This document shows, piece by piece, positions 1 to 9,900 of a stretch of 35,947 bases of DNA; the first letter of the stretch is position 1; each line of letters opens with the position of its first letter. The translations under genes and the position numbers were made by a program. Source of the DNA: Mycobacteriaceae bacterium (lineage in GTDB: Bacteria > Actinomycetota > Actinomycetes > Mycobacteriales > Mycobacteriaceae); assembly GCA_029979305.1 (NCBI GenBank), contig JAPOHV010000004.1:1-35947 (forward strand), read 5' to 3'. The notes beneath the pieces were generated by a model that did no database searches, was not told the DNA's origin, and saw only the letters and a program-made list of their open reading frames with translations.

Positions 1-639
1 CAGCGGCACCTGCTGCCGCTACCCGGCGGACTGGACCCGGTGGTCGCGGCGCCGCTGACCGACGCCGGGCTGACGCCGTACCACGCGATCCGCCGATCCT
101 GGCCCAAGCTCACCCCGGACGCCACCTGCGTGCTGATCGGTGTGGGTGGCCTCGGGCACATCGCGGTGCAGATCGCGCGGGCCACCACCGCGGCCCAGGT
201 GATCGCCGTCGACGTCAAACCCGAGGCGCTGGAATTGGCCCGCAACGTCGGCGCCCACCACGCGGTACTGTCCAACGACTCGGCGGCCGCGGTGGTGCGC
301 GAGCTGACCGGCGGACGCGGGGCCGACGTCGTGGTCGACTTCGTCGGCGCCACAGCGACTCTCGACCTGGCCCGGGCAGTGGCCCGCACCATGGCCGACG
401 TCACCATCGTCGGCATCGGCGGTGGCGAGGTTCCGCTGGGCTTCTTCTCCCAGCCCTACGAGGTGAGCATCGCGACCACCTACTGGGGCAGCCGGCCGGA
501 ACTGGCCGAACTGCTGGCGCTGGCGGCCGGCGGTCAGATCACCGCGGAGAGTTCCGTCTACTCACTGGACCACGGGGCTCAGGCATATGCCGATCTGCAT
601 GCCGGCAAGGTCACCGGTCGGGCCGTGGTGGTTCCCTAG
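1..639 (+). CDS. Zinc-type/MDR NAD(P)-dependent alcohol dehydrogenase, C-terminal part (5' end outside window)
   Basis: Frame 1 is open from base 1 through stop at 637-639. The Rossmann motif 'VLIGVGGLGHIAVQIARA' and MDR C-terminal layout are recognisable. Confidence 0.9.
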   Translation, partial: QRHLLPLPGGLDPVVAAPLTDAGLTPYHAIRRSWPKLTPDATCVLIGVGGLGHIAVQIARATTAAQVIAVDVKPEALELARNVGAHHAVLSNDSAAAVVRELTGGRGADVVVDFVGATATLDLARAVARTMADVTIVGIGGGEVPLGFFSQPYEVSIATTYWGSRPELAELLALAAGGQITAESSVYSLDHGAQAYADLHAGKVTGRAVVVP

Positions 640-690
640 GGACGGCACGACCGCTGGGTCCACACCACATGAGCGGTGATTTCCCGTCGG

Positions 691-728
691 TTGACCCCAT
701 TTGCCGGCTAAGTTACCCCGGCGAGTCC
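691..728 (+). promoter_or_regulatory. Possible promoter/5' region of the acyl-CoA dehydrogenase gene
   Basis: TTGACC (691-696) and TAAGTT/TTACCC (709-718) lie just upstream of ATG 729. Spacing is not ideal, so this is tentative. Confidence 0.2.
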
Positions 729-2063
729 ATGGTTGCGCCGGGGTCGATCAAACCGTTGACTGTCCCCATGTGGGATTTCGAGACCGACCCGGAGTACCAG
801 GAGAAGCTCGACTGGGTCGAGACGTTCATGCGCGACGAACTCGAACCGCTGGACCACGCTCCGCTGGACCCGTACGACAATAAGAACCCCGAACTGATGC
901 GGGTGCTGCGCCCGCTGCAACAGAAGGTCAAGAACCACGGTCTGTGGGCGGCGCACCTCAGCCCGGAGTTGGGCGGCCAGGGCTACGGCCAGGTCAAGCT
1001 GGCGCTGCTCAACGAGATCGTCGGCCGGTCCCGCTGGGCGCCAGCCGTTTTCGGATCTCAGGCCCCCGATTCGGGCAACGCCGAGATCATCGCGCTGTTC
1101 GGTACCGAGGAGCAGAAGGAGCGATACCTGCAGCCGCTGCTGGACGGTGAGATCTCGTCGTGCTACTCGATGACGGAGCCGCAGGGCGGCTCGGATCCGG
1201 GCCTGTTCACCACCCGCGCGGTGCGCGACGGCGACGACTGGGTGATCAACGGCGAGAAATGGTTCTCCTCCAACGCCCGCTTCGCGTCGTTCTACATCGT
1301 GATGGCGGTGACCAACCCCGAAGCCCGCACCCACCAGAAGATGTCGCTGTTCATCGTGCCCGCCGAGACGCCGGGCATCGAGATCGTCCGCAACGTCGGC
1401 GTCGGCGGCGAGTCCTCGGCACACGCCTCGCACGGCTATGTGCGCTACACCGACGTTCGGGTGCCCGGCGACCATGTGCTCGGCGGCGAGGGGCAGGCGT
1501 TCGCGATCGCCCAGACCCGGTTGGGCGGCGGCCGGGTGCACCACGCCATGCGGACGATCGCCCTGGCGCGCAAGGCTTTCGACATGATGTGCGAGCGGGC
1601 GGTGTCGCGGCAGACCCGGCTCGGTCCGCTGGGCGACTTCCAGATGACGCAGGAGAAGGTCGCTGACAGCTGGATCCAGATCGAGCAGTTCCGGCTGCTG
1701 GTGCTGCGCACCGCGTGGAAGATCGACCGGTATCACGACTACCAGAAGGTGCGCCGGGACATCGCGGCGGTGAAAGTGGCCATGCCGGGGGTGCTGCACG
1801 ACGTGGTTATGCGGGCCATGCAGTTGCACGGCTCACTGGGGGTGTCCGACGAAATGCCGTTCGTCAAGATGCTGGTGGCCGCACAGTCGCTGGCGATCGC
1901 CGACGGTCCCACCGAGGTGCACAAGCTGACCGTGGCCCGGCGCACCCTCAAGGAGTACGAGCCCGTTGAGGGATTGTTCCCATCCGGACACCTGCCCACC
2001 CGCAAGGCCGCCGCGCAGGCACGGCTGGCCGAGTTACTCGAACACGAGGTCGCCGAGCACTGA
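729..2063 (+). CDS. Acyl-CoA dehydrogenase family protein (FadE-like)
   Basis: Long ORF with 'CYSMTEPQGGSDPG', 'INGEKWFSSNA', 'QLHGSLGVSDEMPF' and 'ADGPTEVHK', typical of acyl-CoA dehydrogenases. ATG 729 is preferred over the ORF-track start at 669 because the extra 20 aa do not look family-like. Confidence 0.93.
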   Translation: MVAPGSIKPLTVPMWDFETDPEYQEKLDWVETFMRDELEPLDHAPLDPYDNKNPELMRVLRPLQQKVKNHGLWAAHLSPELGGQGYGQVKLALLNEIVGRSRWAPAVFGSQAPDSGNAEIIALFGTEEQKERYLQPLLDGEISSCYSMTEPQGGSDPGLFTTRAVRDGDDWVINGEKWFSSNARFASFYIVMAVTNPEARTHQKMSLFIVPAETPGIEIVRNVGVGGESSAHASHGYVRYTDVRVPGDHVLGGEGQAFAIAQTRLGGGRVHHAMRTIALARKAFDMMCERAVSRQTRLGPLGDFQMTQEKVADSWIQIEQFRLLVLRTAWKIDRYHDYQKVRRDIAAVKVAMPGVLHDVVMRAMQLHGSLGVSDEMPFVKMLVAAQSLAIADGPTEVHKLTVARRTLKEYEPVEGLFPSGHLPTRKAAAQARLAELLEHEVAEH

Positions 2064-2888
2064 TCAGCCGTCGGCGGTCCGCGCCACCGCCTGCCCCTCG
2101 TGCACCATCGTCGCCACCCGTCGGCCGTCGCCGCCGAACAGTCCCGCGGTCATGACCCCCCGGCCGCGACCCGCCGCCGGCGATCGCGACTCGAGCAGGT
2201 TCCACTCGTCGGCGCGGATCGGCGCGTGGAACCAGGTCGATGAGTCAGTGGTGGCGGCGTGGTGGCTGCGGTCTGTCATCGAATGACCGTGCACCGCCAG
2301 CACCGGGTCGACGCCGTAGATGTCGGTCACGTACACCGCCAGGCAGGCGTGCAGCACCGGGTCGTCGGGCAGCGGGGCGGTGACCCGCCACCACAGCCGG
2401 CGTACGAACTCGCCGTCGATCCGGGTGTCCCGGACGCGAACGTCGACCTCGCCGGGCGGCAGTGCCGGTGCCGGGCCGATCGGTCCGGTGCGCGGCAGTA
2501 GCCCGGGATCCTCGGCCACTCTGCGCTCGGCGTGCTGCGGACCGCCGGCCGGGACGGCGAAGAGTGCGGTAGCGGTGACCAGCAGCCGATCCCCCTGGCG
2601 GCCGAGAACCCGGCGCGAGGACGAACTGCGTCCGTCGTGAGTGCGTTCCACCGTGTAGCGGGCCGCTTCACCGGCGTCCCCGCCGCGCAGAAACTGCACG
2701 TGCAGGGCCGTCGGCGTGCGGTCCGCCGGCACTGTGCGGCATGCGGCGGCCAACGCCTGGGCGGCCAGCCGCCCGCCGTAGGCGCGCTTGCCCGCCGGCC
2801 CGCCGGCCGCACCGGTGAAGGCGTCGGCGTCCTCAGCGGTCAGGTCGACGAGCCCGGCCAGGGTGCCCCCCGTCACGCGCCCAGCCAT
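2064..2888 (-). CDS. Acyl-CoA thioesterase, TesB-like (double hotdog)
   Basis: 274-aa ORF with 'GPAGKRAYGGRLAAQALAAACRTVP', 'LHVQFLRGGD' and 'THDGRSSSSRRV'. Overlaps the upstream CoA-transferase stop by 16 bp. Confidence 0.85.
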   Translation of the reverse strand: MAGRVTGGTLAGLVDLTAEDADAFTGAAGGPAGKRAYGGRLAAQALAAACRTVPADRTPTALHVQFLRGGDAGEAARYTVERTHDGRSSSSRRVLGRQGDRLLVTATALFAVPAGGPQHAERRVAEDPGLLPRTGPIGPAPALPPGEVDVRVRDTRIDGEFVRRLWWRVTAPLPDDPVLHACLAVYVTDIYGVDPVLAVHGHSMTDRSHHAATTDSSTWFHAPIRADEWNLLESRSPAAGRGRGVMTAGLFGGDGRRVATMVHEGQAVARTADG

Positions 2889-4027
2889 TCGGCCACGACC
2901 GCGTCGTTGTGCTCACCGAGAACCGGAGCGGCCGCCGCCGGGGTGTGCAGGCCATCGACCGCTATCGGCAGGCCGGGTGCCAGATAGGTTCCGATTCGCG
3001 GTTGGTCAAGCGGTGTGAACAACGGGTTGTGCTGCACGCGTGGGCTTTCCACTACCTCGGCGAAGCTCTGGTAGCGGTCCCACAGCACTGAGCTCGCCGA
3101 CAGAGCGGCGGTGACCTGCTCGGCGGTGTGCGACCCGAACCAGTCGGCGAACAGCCCGTCGAGCGCATCGCGGTGCCGGTAGCGCTGCCCCTCGTCGGTG
3201 AAGTCGGCGCCGAGGGTGTCGGCAAGCGCTGCAACGGCTTCGGTGGTTGCGGTCAGTTCGGTCAGATCGCGGAAATGCCTGGCGGTCAGCGCCACCACCA
3301 TGAACGACTGCCCGTCGGCACTGGTGAAGTCCCGGCCGTACTGGCCGAAGATCGCGTTGCCCAGCCGCGGGCGCTGCTCGCCGGTGACCATCACCTCGGT
3401 CAGGAACCCCAGGTTGGCCGCGGTGGCCAGCGCGACGTCATCCAGCGGCAGCCGGATGCTGCTGCCCTGACCGGTTGCGTCGCGGCGGCGCAGCGCTGCC
3501 AGCACGGCCAGCGCGGCGTAAAGCCCGCAGCTGACATCCCAGGCCGGCATCACGTGGTTGACCGGTCGGTCGTGGCCGGCCGGGCCGGTGACCATCGGGA
3601 ACCCGGTGGCGGCGTTGACGGTGTAGTCGACTCCGGTCGACCCGTCGCCGCGGCCCACCACCTCCAGGTGGACGAGGTCGGGGCGCTGAGCGCTCAAAGC
3701 CTCCCAAGAAAGCCATTGCCGCCCTGCGGCATTGGTGATGAAAACCCCGGCAGCCTCGATCAGCCGCGACACCAGCCGCCGGCCCTCCGGGCTGTGCAGG
3801 TCGACCTCCATCGACCGTTTGCCTTTGTTCAGGCCGGCCCAGTAGATGCTCGCGCCCGACTCGGCGAGTGGCCAGCGGTGGTAGTCGGCGGCTCCGCCGG
3901 GCGGGTCGATCCGGACCACGTCCGCTCCCAGTTGCGCCAGCGTCATACCCGCCAGCGGCACCGCGACGAAGCTGGAGATCTCGACGATCCGCACGCCCGA
4001 CAGCGGGCGCTCCGGGGTGGGGGTCAC
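2873..4027 (-). CDS. CaiB/BaiF family CoA-transferase
   Basis: 'PLSGVRIVEISSFVAVPLAGMTLAQLGADVVRIDPPGG' N-terminus and 'NKGKRSMEVDLHSPEG' are diagnostic of type III CoA-transferases. Confidence 0.93.
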   Translation of the reverse strand: MTPTPERPLSGVRIVEISSFVAVPLAGMTLAQLGADVVRIDPPGGAADYHRWPLAESGASIYWAGLNKGKRSMEVDLHSPEGRRLVSRLIEAAGVFITNAAGRQWLSWEALSAQRPDLVHLEVVGRGDGSTGVDYTVNAATGFPMVTGPAGHDRPVNHVMPAWDVSCGLYAALAVLAALRRRDATGQGSSIRLPLDDVALATAANLGFLTEVMVTGEQRPRLGNAIFGQYGRDFTSADGQSFMVVALTARHFRDLTELTATTEAVAALADTLGADFTDEGQRYRHRDALDGLFADWFGSHTAEQVTAALSASSVLWDRYQSFAEVVESPRVQHNPLFTPLDQPRIGTYLAPGLPIAVDGLHTPAAAAPVLGEHNDAVVAEWLGA

Positions 4028-4061
4028 CCGTTGAGTATGGCGGTGCCCGCGGGCCTGGCGA

Positions 4062-4400
4062 TCACTGGTTGACCGCGAACGGAACCCCGAGGCAGACCAG
4101 GAACAGCAGCAGCAGGAACCAGCCGGCGGCCTGCCAGATCGGCCAGACGCCTTCGGCCTTCCAGACCTGATAGGTGCGGATGAAGGCCCCGATACCGCCG
4201 CCGAACAGAATGCCCGGAACCAGAATCCCGGCGATCAGTGACCGCCAGACGACGGTGCAGGCGAAGGCCACGCCGGCCAGCGCGATCACCGAGACGACGT
4301 AGGTGACCGCCGCCCGCACCATCGCCGGATCGTGCCAACGCTTCTCGACGTCGTTGATCGACCCCTGGTCGGGGTGATCGGGTCCGCGTTCGGTGGTCAT
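4062..4400 (-). CDS. Small integral membrane protein (hypothetical, ~112 aa)
   Basis: From ATG at 4400: 'MTTERGPDHPDQGSINDVEKRWHDPAMVRAAVTYVVSVIALAGVAFACTVVWRSLIAGILVPGILFGGGIGAFIR...', with several hydrophobic helices. The longer ORF-track start at 4691 runs antisense through the divergent phosphoesterase. Confidence 0.75.
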   Translation of the reverse strand: MTTERGPDHPDQGSINDVEKRWHDPAMVRAAVTYVVSVIALAGVAFACTVVWRSLIAGILVPGILFGGGIGAFIRTYQVWKAEGVWPIWQAAGWFLLLLFLVCLGVPFAVNQ

Positions 4401-4437
4401 GATGGCCTCTCCTTCCAGGCTAGACGTACGGTGACGC

Positions 4438-4929
4438 ATGCGCATCGTGCTGATGTCGGATACCCACCTACCGCAGCGCGCCCGCGACCTACCGGCGCGG
4501 TTGTGGGCCGAGGTGGCCGATGCGGACGTGGTGATCCACGCCGGGGACTGGGTGCACGTCGACCTGCTCGACGAACTCGGGGATCGTTCGGCCCGACTTG
4601 TCGGCTGCTGGGGCAACAACGACGGCCCGGCGTTGCGGGCCCGGCTGCCGGAGCGCGCCGACGTGACGCTGGCCGGGGTGAGATTCAGCATCGTCCACGA
4701 GACCGGCGCCGCCAGCGGCCGCGAGGCGCGGATGGCCGCTGGCTATCCCGACACCGACGTGCTGGTGTTCGGCCACAGCCACATCCCATGGGACAGCACC
4801 GCCGGATCCGGTCTGCGGCTGCTCAATCCGGGCTCCCCGACCGACCGGCGCCGTCAGCCGTTCCACACCTTCATGACCGCGGTGGCCGAGGACGGCGCGC
4901 TGCGGGACGTCACGCTGCACCGGGTGTGA
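4438..4929 (+). CDS. YfcE/MJ0936-type metallophosphoesterase
   Basis: 'MRIVLMSDTHLP', 'VVIHAGDWV', 'GNNDGPAL' and 'VFGHSHIP' motifs of calcineurin-like phosphoesterases. Confidence 0.93.
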   Translation: MRIVLMSDTHLPQRARDLPARLWAEVADADVVIHAGDWVHVDLLDELGDRSARLVGCWGNNDGPALRARLPERADVTLAGVRFSIVHETGAASGREARMAAGYPDTDVLVFGHSHIPWDSTAGSGLRLLNPGSPTDRRRQPFHTFMTAVAEDGALRDVTLHRV

Positions 4930-4939
4930 CGGGGCCCGG

Positions 4940-6679
4940 TCAGCCGGCGCGCAGCCGGCGGGCCAGCCCGGTCGCCCGGACTGCGCGGCGGCCGACCGCG
5001 GCGCGCAGCTGGTCGGCGGTGCCGATGACCCTGACCTTGTCCCGTGCCCGGGTGACGGCGGTGTAGAGCAGTTCGCGGGTGAGCAACCGGGAGTCCTCCG
5101 TCGGCAGCAGTACGGTGACCTCGGTGGCCTGGCTGCCCTGACTCTTGTGGATCGTCATCGCGTGCATGGTCTCGATGTCGGACAGCCGGCCAGTGGCGAG
5201 TTCCACCGGCCCGCCGGCGCCCGCCATCACCGCGCGCAGCCCGCCGTCGCGCACGACCGCCACCCCGGTGTCCCCGTTGTAGAGACCCAGTCCGTAGTCA
5301 TTGGCGGTGACCAGCACCGGGCGGCCGGGATACCAGGCCGCCCACAGCGGCATGTCGGTCTGCTCGGCCAGCCACCGTTCGATCTGGCGATTCCAGTACG
5401 CCACCCCGTAGGGACCGCGGCGGTGGGCGCACAGCATCCGATGCTGATCCAGCGTCCGCAGCGCCTGGTCGGCATCCCCGAGCACGGCGGCCTCCCGCAG
5501 CTGCAGAGCCTGCGGCACAACGACTTTCCGCAGCACACCCGCGACGTCACCACCGCCTCGCACCCATTCGATGTGATCCCCGCCCGCGGCAAGCACCTCG
5601 ACGGCGGTGTCGGCGTCGCCGTCGCGGATGGCACTCGCCAGCGCACCGATGGAAGCCCCGAACCGATGCGAGGTCGCCAGCCGCGCGACCGGGGAGTCCG
5701 GGACCGTCTCGAGGCCCTCCACCATGTCGGCGAGCACCGCGCCGGCGTCCACCGAGGCGAGCTGGTCGGGGTCGCCCACCAGCACCAGCCGGGACTCCGG
5801 CCTGACCGCCTCCAACAGCCGCGCCATCATCGTCAGCGACACCATCGAGGTCTCGTCGATGACGATGACGTCGTGGGGAAGCCGGTTGTCGCGGTTGTGC
5901 CGGAACCGCGACCTGGTGTCGGGGCGGCTGCCCAGCAGCCGGTGCAGAGTGGTGGCGCTCAATTGCGGGAGCCGGGCCCGGTCGGCGGGATCGAGCCGGG
6001 CGACCTCGGCCTGAACCGCCTCGAGCAGGCGGGCCGCCGCCTTGCCGGTCGGTGCGGCGAGGGCGATCCGCGGTGACGGCCGGCCGTCGAGTTGGGCCTG
6101 CTCGGCCAGCAGTGCCAGCAGCCGCGCGACCGTCGTCGTCTTGCCGGTGCCCGGACCACCGGTGAGCACCGTCAGCGCACGCGACAGCGCGACCTCGGCC
6201 GCGGCGCGCTGTTCGGCGAAGCTGTCCGGGAAGAGCCTCCGGACGTCGGGTGCCGACCCCGAGCGGCGCGCGGCCGTCAGCGCCACGACGTCGTCGGCCA
6301 CCCGGCACTCCTCGATCCAGTAACGGTCCAGATAGAGCAGGCCACCGTCGAGGTGCAGCACCGGCGGATCGGCGGCCAGCACGCTGCGCGAGACGGCGGC
6401 CAGCCACTCCCCTGGGTCGGGCCAGGACAGTTCGGGCTGCCCGATCTGACCGGCGACGGCGCCGAGATCCAGGCAGACCGACCCGCCGCGCACGGCCCTG
6501 ACCACGAACGCGACGGCGAGCGCGACCAGCTCGTCGGACTCCTTGGCCAGCCCGCAGAGCCGTTGCGCGACAAGCACATCAGACGCCTCCAGGACACCGG
6601 CGTCGTTGAATGCCCGCAGCGGCCCGGTGGCCGAGACGCTGCGGCGCCAGTCGGCGTCGTCGGTGGTCATGGTGGTCAT
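4940..6679 (-). CDS. recD: Exodeoxyribonuclease V subunit alpha (RecD)
   Basis: Walker A 'LTGGPGTGKTTTVARLLALLAEQ', 'VIVIDETSMVS', 'LVGDPDQLASVDAGAVLAD' and the C-terminal 'AMTIHKSQGSQ...ELLYTAVTRARDKV' are RecD-type SF1 helicase motifs. ATG 6679 overlaps the TGA of the recB 3' fragment (ATGA). Confidence 0.95.
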   Translation of the reverse strand: MTTMTTDDADWRRSVSATGPLRAFNDAGVLEASDVLVAQRLCGLAKESDELVALAVAFVVRAVRGGSVCLDLGAVAGQIGQPELSWPDPGEWLAAVSRSVLAADPPVLHLDGGLLYLDRYWIEECRVADDVVALTAARRSGSAPDVRRLFPDSFAEQRAAAEVALSRALTVLTGGPGTGKTTTVARLLALLAEQAQLDGRPSPRIALAAPTGKAAARLLEAVQAEVARLDPADRARLPQLSATTLHRLLGSRPDTRSRFRHNRDNRLPHDVIVIDETSMVSLTMMARLLEAVRPESRLVLVGDPDQLASVDAGAVLADMVEGLETVPDSPVARLATSHRFGASIGALASAIRDGDADTAVEVLAAGGDHIEWVRGGGDVAGVLRKVVVPQALQLREAAVLGDADQALRTLDQHRMLCAHRRGPYGVAYWNRQIERWLAEQTDMPLWAAWYPGRPVLVTANDYGLGLYNGDTGVAVVRDGGLRAVMAGAGGPVELATGRLSDIETMHAMTIHKSQGSQATEVTVLLPTEDSRLLTRELLYTAVTRARDKVRVIGTADQLRAAVGRRAVRATGLARRLRAG

Positions 6680-6942
6680 GCGGCCGCCTCGTGACCGTCG
6701 AGCAGGTCGGACAGTTCGGTCACCAGCGCGGCCGGCGGCTGCCAGCCGAACACGCCGGCCGGGTGCCCGGCTGTCAGCGGGGTGGCCGGACCGCACATTC
6801 CGCGGACGAACAGGTACAGCACCCCGCCGAGATGCCGCGACGGGTGGTAGCCCGGCAGCCGCCAGCGCAGGAAACGATGCAGCACAACGCTGTACAGCAG
6901 GGCCTGCAGCGGGTAGTCGGAGTGCAGCATGGCCTCTGCCAT
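6676..6942 (-). pseudogene. recB: Distal recB segment: last ~88 aa of the RecB nuclease domain, separated from the main recB ORF by an in-frame TAG
   Basis: 'MAEAMLHSDYPLQALLYSVVLHRFLRWRLPGYHPSRHLGGVLYLFVRGMCGPATPL...' is the characteristic RecB C-terminus with the QxxxY motif. It lies in the same frame as ORF 6952-9981, with TAG at 6954-6952 and only three further codons (CCC GCC CGG) before ATG 6942. Confidence 0.85.
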
Positions 6943-6951
6943 CCGGGCGGG

Positions 6952-9900
6952 CTAGTAGTCGGCTGCGGTCAGCGGCCGGTCGGCTTCGCCGAGCCAGTTC
7001 GTCTTGTAGTCGGCGACCAGATAGCGGTGGCCGTCGCCGGCGGGGACGCGCAGCACCACGTCGAGGGAGCCGCTGAGGTACCCGCGCAGCGACTGGCGAC
7101 CCAGTGAGGCGTCGGTGAGCCGGTCGACGTAGCTCGCCAGCGGGTCGCCGGGCGGCAGATGCCGGGCAAGCAGCCGGCCGACGTCGGCCAGCCGGACCTC
7201 GGGGGCGGCGCTACGCAGGTCCCCGCCGGCGAGCGGAAACTCGAACTCCAGCTCGCACAACCGATCCGCCAGGGCGATCCGTCGCAGCGTGAGGTCGCCC
7301 GCCAGCGGTCCCAGCGGGGTGTCGTGCATCGGGATCAGCGCCGCGGCCAGGTCGGCGGCGGGAACGTCGACCGGCCACCACACCGAGTGCTTGACGATCC
7401 GGGCCGTCAGTTCGGCGAGCAGGTCCGGGGCCAGCGGGTCGGCGTCCTCCAGCACCGCGTGCACCAGGGTGCCGAACTTGGCGCCGGTGGGCAGCTCGGC
7501 CATCGGCGAGGGGAGGTCGGCCCCCACTTCGGCGGCGGTGCTCAGCGGGATGTCGGCGACCTCGTCGTCGAGTCCGACGACCTCCGGTTCGCTGCTGACC
7601 CCGACGCTCTGCTGGGCCGCGCGCACCAGCCCCGAGTACGAGGTGCGCCGCCAGCTGGTGTCGATGGCCCGATGGAAGTGCCGCGCGGCGAGGCCGCTGG
7701 GCTCCGGACCCGGCGGGATGGCGGCGACAGCCGCGATGTGCGCCTCCTCGACCACCGGGCCGCCGGCCTCCTGCCACTCGCGGAAACGCTCGCGGGCCTC
7801 GACGTCGGTGACGGTCTTGGTCGCGCACTGGTCGGGGATGGCGGTCTCGCCCGGCCGGCGGTCACGCAGCAGCCTGGACAGCCCGCCGTTGGGTTCGTCG
7901 CGCGACGGCGCCCACCACGTCACCACCTGGGCCTGCGCCCGCGTCATGGCCACATACATCAACCGGCTGTCGTCGCCGGCGGCCTCGCGGCGACCGAGCA
8001 CCGAGGCGTCGAGGTAGCCGGCACTGCCCTTGCCGCCGATGTGCAGGCAGCGGGTACCGCCGTCGTGGAACAGGATCTCGTCGCGCTGCTGGACGTTGCG
8101 GTTGAACGCGAAGGGCAGGTAGACGATCGGGTACTGCAGGCCCTTGCTGCCGTGGACCGTCATCACCTGAACGGCCGCTGCGTCCCGGTCGAGGCGTTTG
8201 TTGTGCTCGACCTCGCTGCCGCGCTCCCCGCGGCGGTCCCGCAGCCAGTCCCGCAGGGCGGGCAGCGTCAAATGCTCGCGGTGGGAGGCCTCCTGCAGTA
8301 GCTGGGTGACATGGGTGATGTCGGTCATGTACCGCTCGCCGTCGCGGTGGGACAGCGTGCGGTCTGCCATCCCACTGAGGCGTGCGGCCTCGAACACCGC
8401 GGCCACCCCGCAGGATCGGGCGTGGTCGGCCCATTCCCTGATGGTCTCGGCGACGCTGTCGGTGAGCGAGTCGCCCTGGGAGGCAAGGTCTTCGGCGGTG
8501 CATCCGAAGAAGGCCGTGGTGGCCGCGGCCCGGACGATGCCGGATCGGTGCGGCTGGTCGAATGCCTCCAGCATCGCCAGCCAGTCGTCGCAGGCCTCCG
8601 AGGTGAACACGTCGGAGTCCCCGGTGTAGACGACCGGGATGCCGGCGTCGGTCAGTGCCGAGAAGCAGGCCCTGGCGTCCTTGCGCTTCTCGACGATCAC
8701 CGCGATGTCGCCGGCCCGGATCCGCTCGCCGTCGAAGGTCGCCGGACTGGCGAGCAGCGCGGCGATATCAGCCGCCAGATCCCGGCCGATGTAGGACCGC
8801 AGGTCGTCGATGCCGATCATCTTGTCGCCGCTCTTGCCGAACGTCTCCCGCGATACCACCCGCAGCCGGAACGGGTCACAGGACGGGGCCCCGGCCAGCC
8901 GGCTGCCCTTGTGGTGGGCGTCGACGTCGCGCACCTCGATGCGGGGGTCGCCCAGGCGGGTGCCGCGCAATACGGCCTGCAGGCGCTCGACCAGGGCGGC
9001 GTCGCTGCGCCAGTTGGTTCCCATGGTCTGCTTGTCGCCGGCCGAACCGGCGGCGTCGAGGTAGGTGTGGATGTCCCCGCCGCGGAAGGCGTAGATCGCC
9101 TGCTTGGGGTCACCGATGAGAACCAGGGTCGACGCCCCGGCGAAGGCCTGGTTGATCACCCGCCACTGCACCGGGTCGGTGTCCTGGAACTCGTCGACCA
9201 TGACGATCGGCCAGCGCCGGCTCATCCGGCCCCGGGCCGGGGCGTCGTCGGCCGCCAGGGCGTCGGCGAGGCGGGTCAGCAGGTCGTCGTAACCGAGGAT
9301 GCCCTGTCGGCGCTTGCGGATCTCGATCTCCGCCCGCACGGCCCCGGCGAACTCCAGGCACACCGCGGCATAGCCGTCGGCATCGGCGAGTACCGGCCGC
9401 AACTCGGTGGACGGGTTGCTGACCACCTCGCGGGCGATCTTGAGCGCCTTCTTGTAGGCCAGCAGCGGCTCGTCCTTGTCGCTGCCGAACCGGGCCAGGT
9501 ACAGGTCGTCGACGATCTCGACCACCAACTCGTCGAGGCTCTCCACCAGCTGCACGCCGGAGTCGCTGTCCCCGGCCACCCCCAGCGAGTCCAGCACCAG
9601 CCGGCAGAACTGGTGGATGGTGGCGATGGTGGCGGAGTCGAACCCCGCCAGCGCGTCACCGAGCCGCTCCCGCCGCGCCGCCAGTTCCTCCGGCGTGCCG
9701 GCCAGCAGGTGGCGCACCAGCTCGTTCTCACCGGCGGTGTCGGGCTTACCGAAGGCCGCCAGCGCCTCGGAGATCTGCCGCCGCACGCGGTCCCGCAGTT
9801 CCTGGGTGGCGGCCCGGCTGAAGGTGATCAGCAGCATCTGATCAAGGCCCGCAACACCTTCGGCGATGTAGCGGGTGACAAGACCGGCCAGCGCGAAGGT

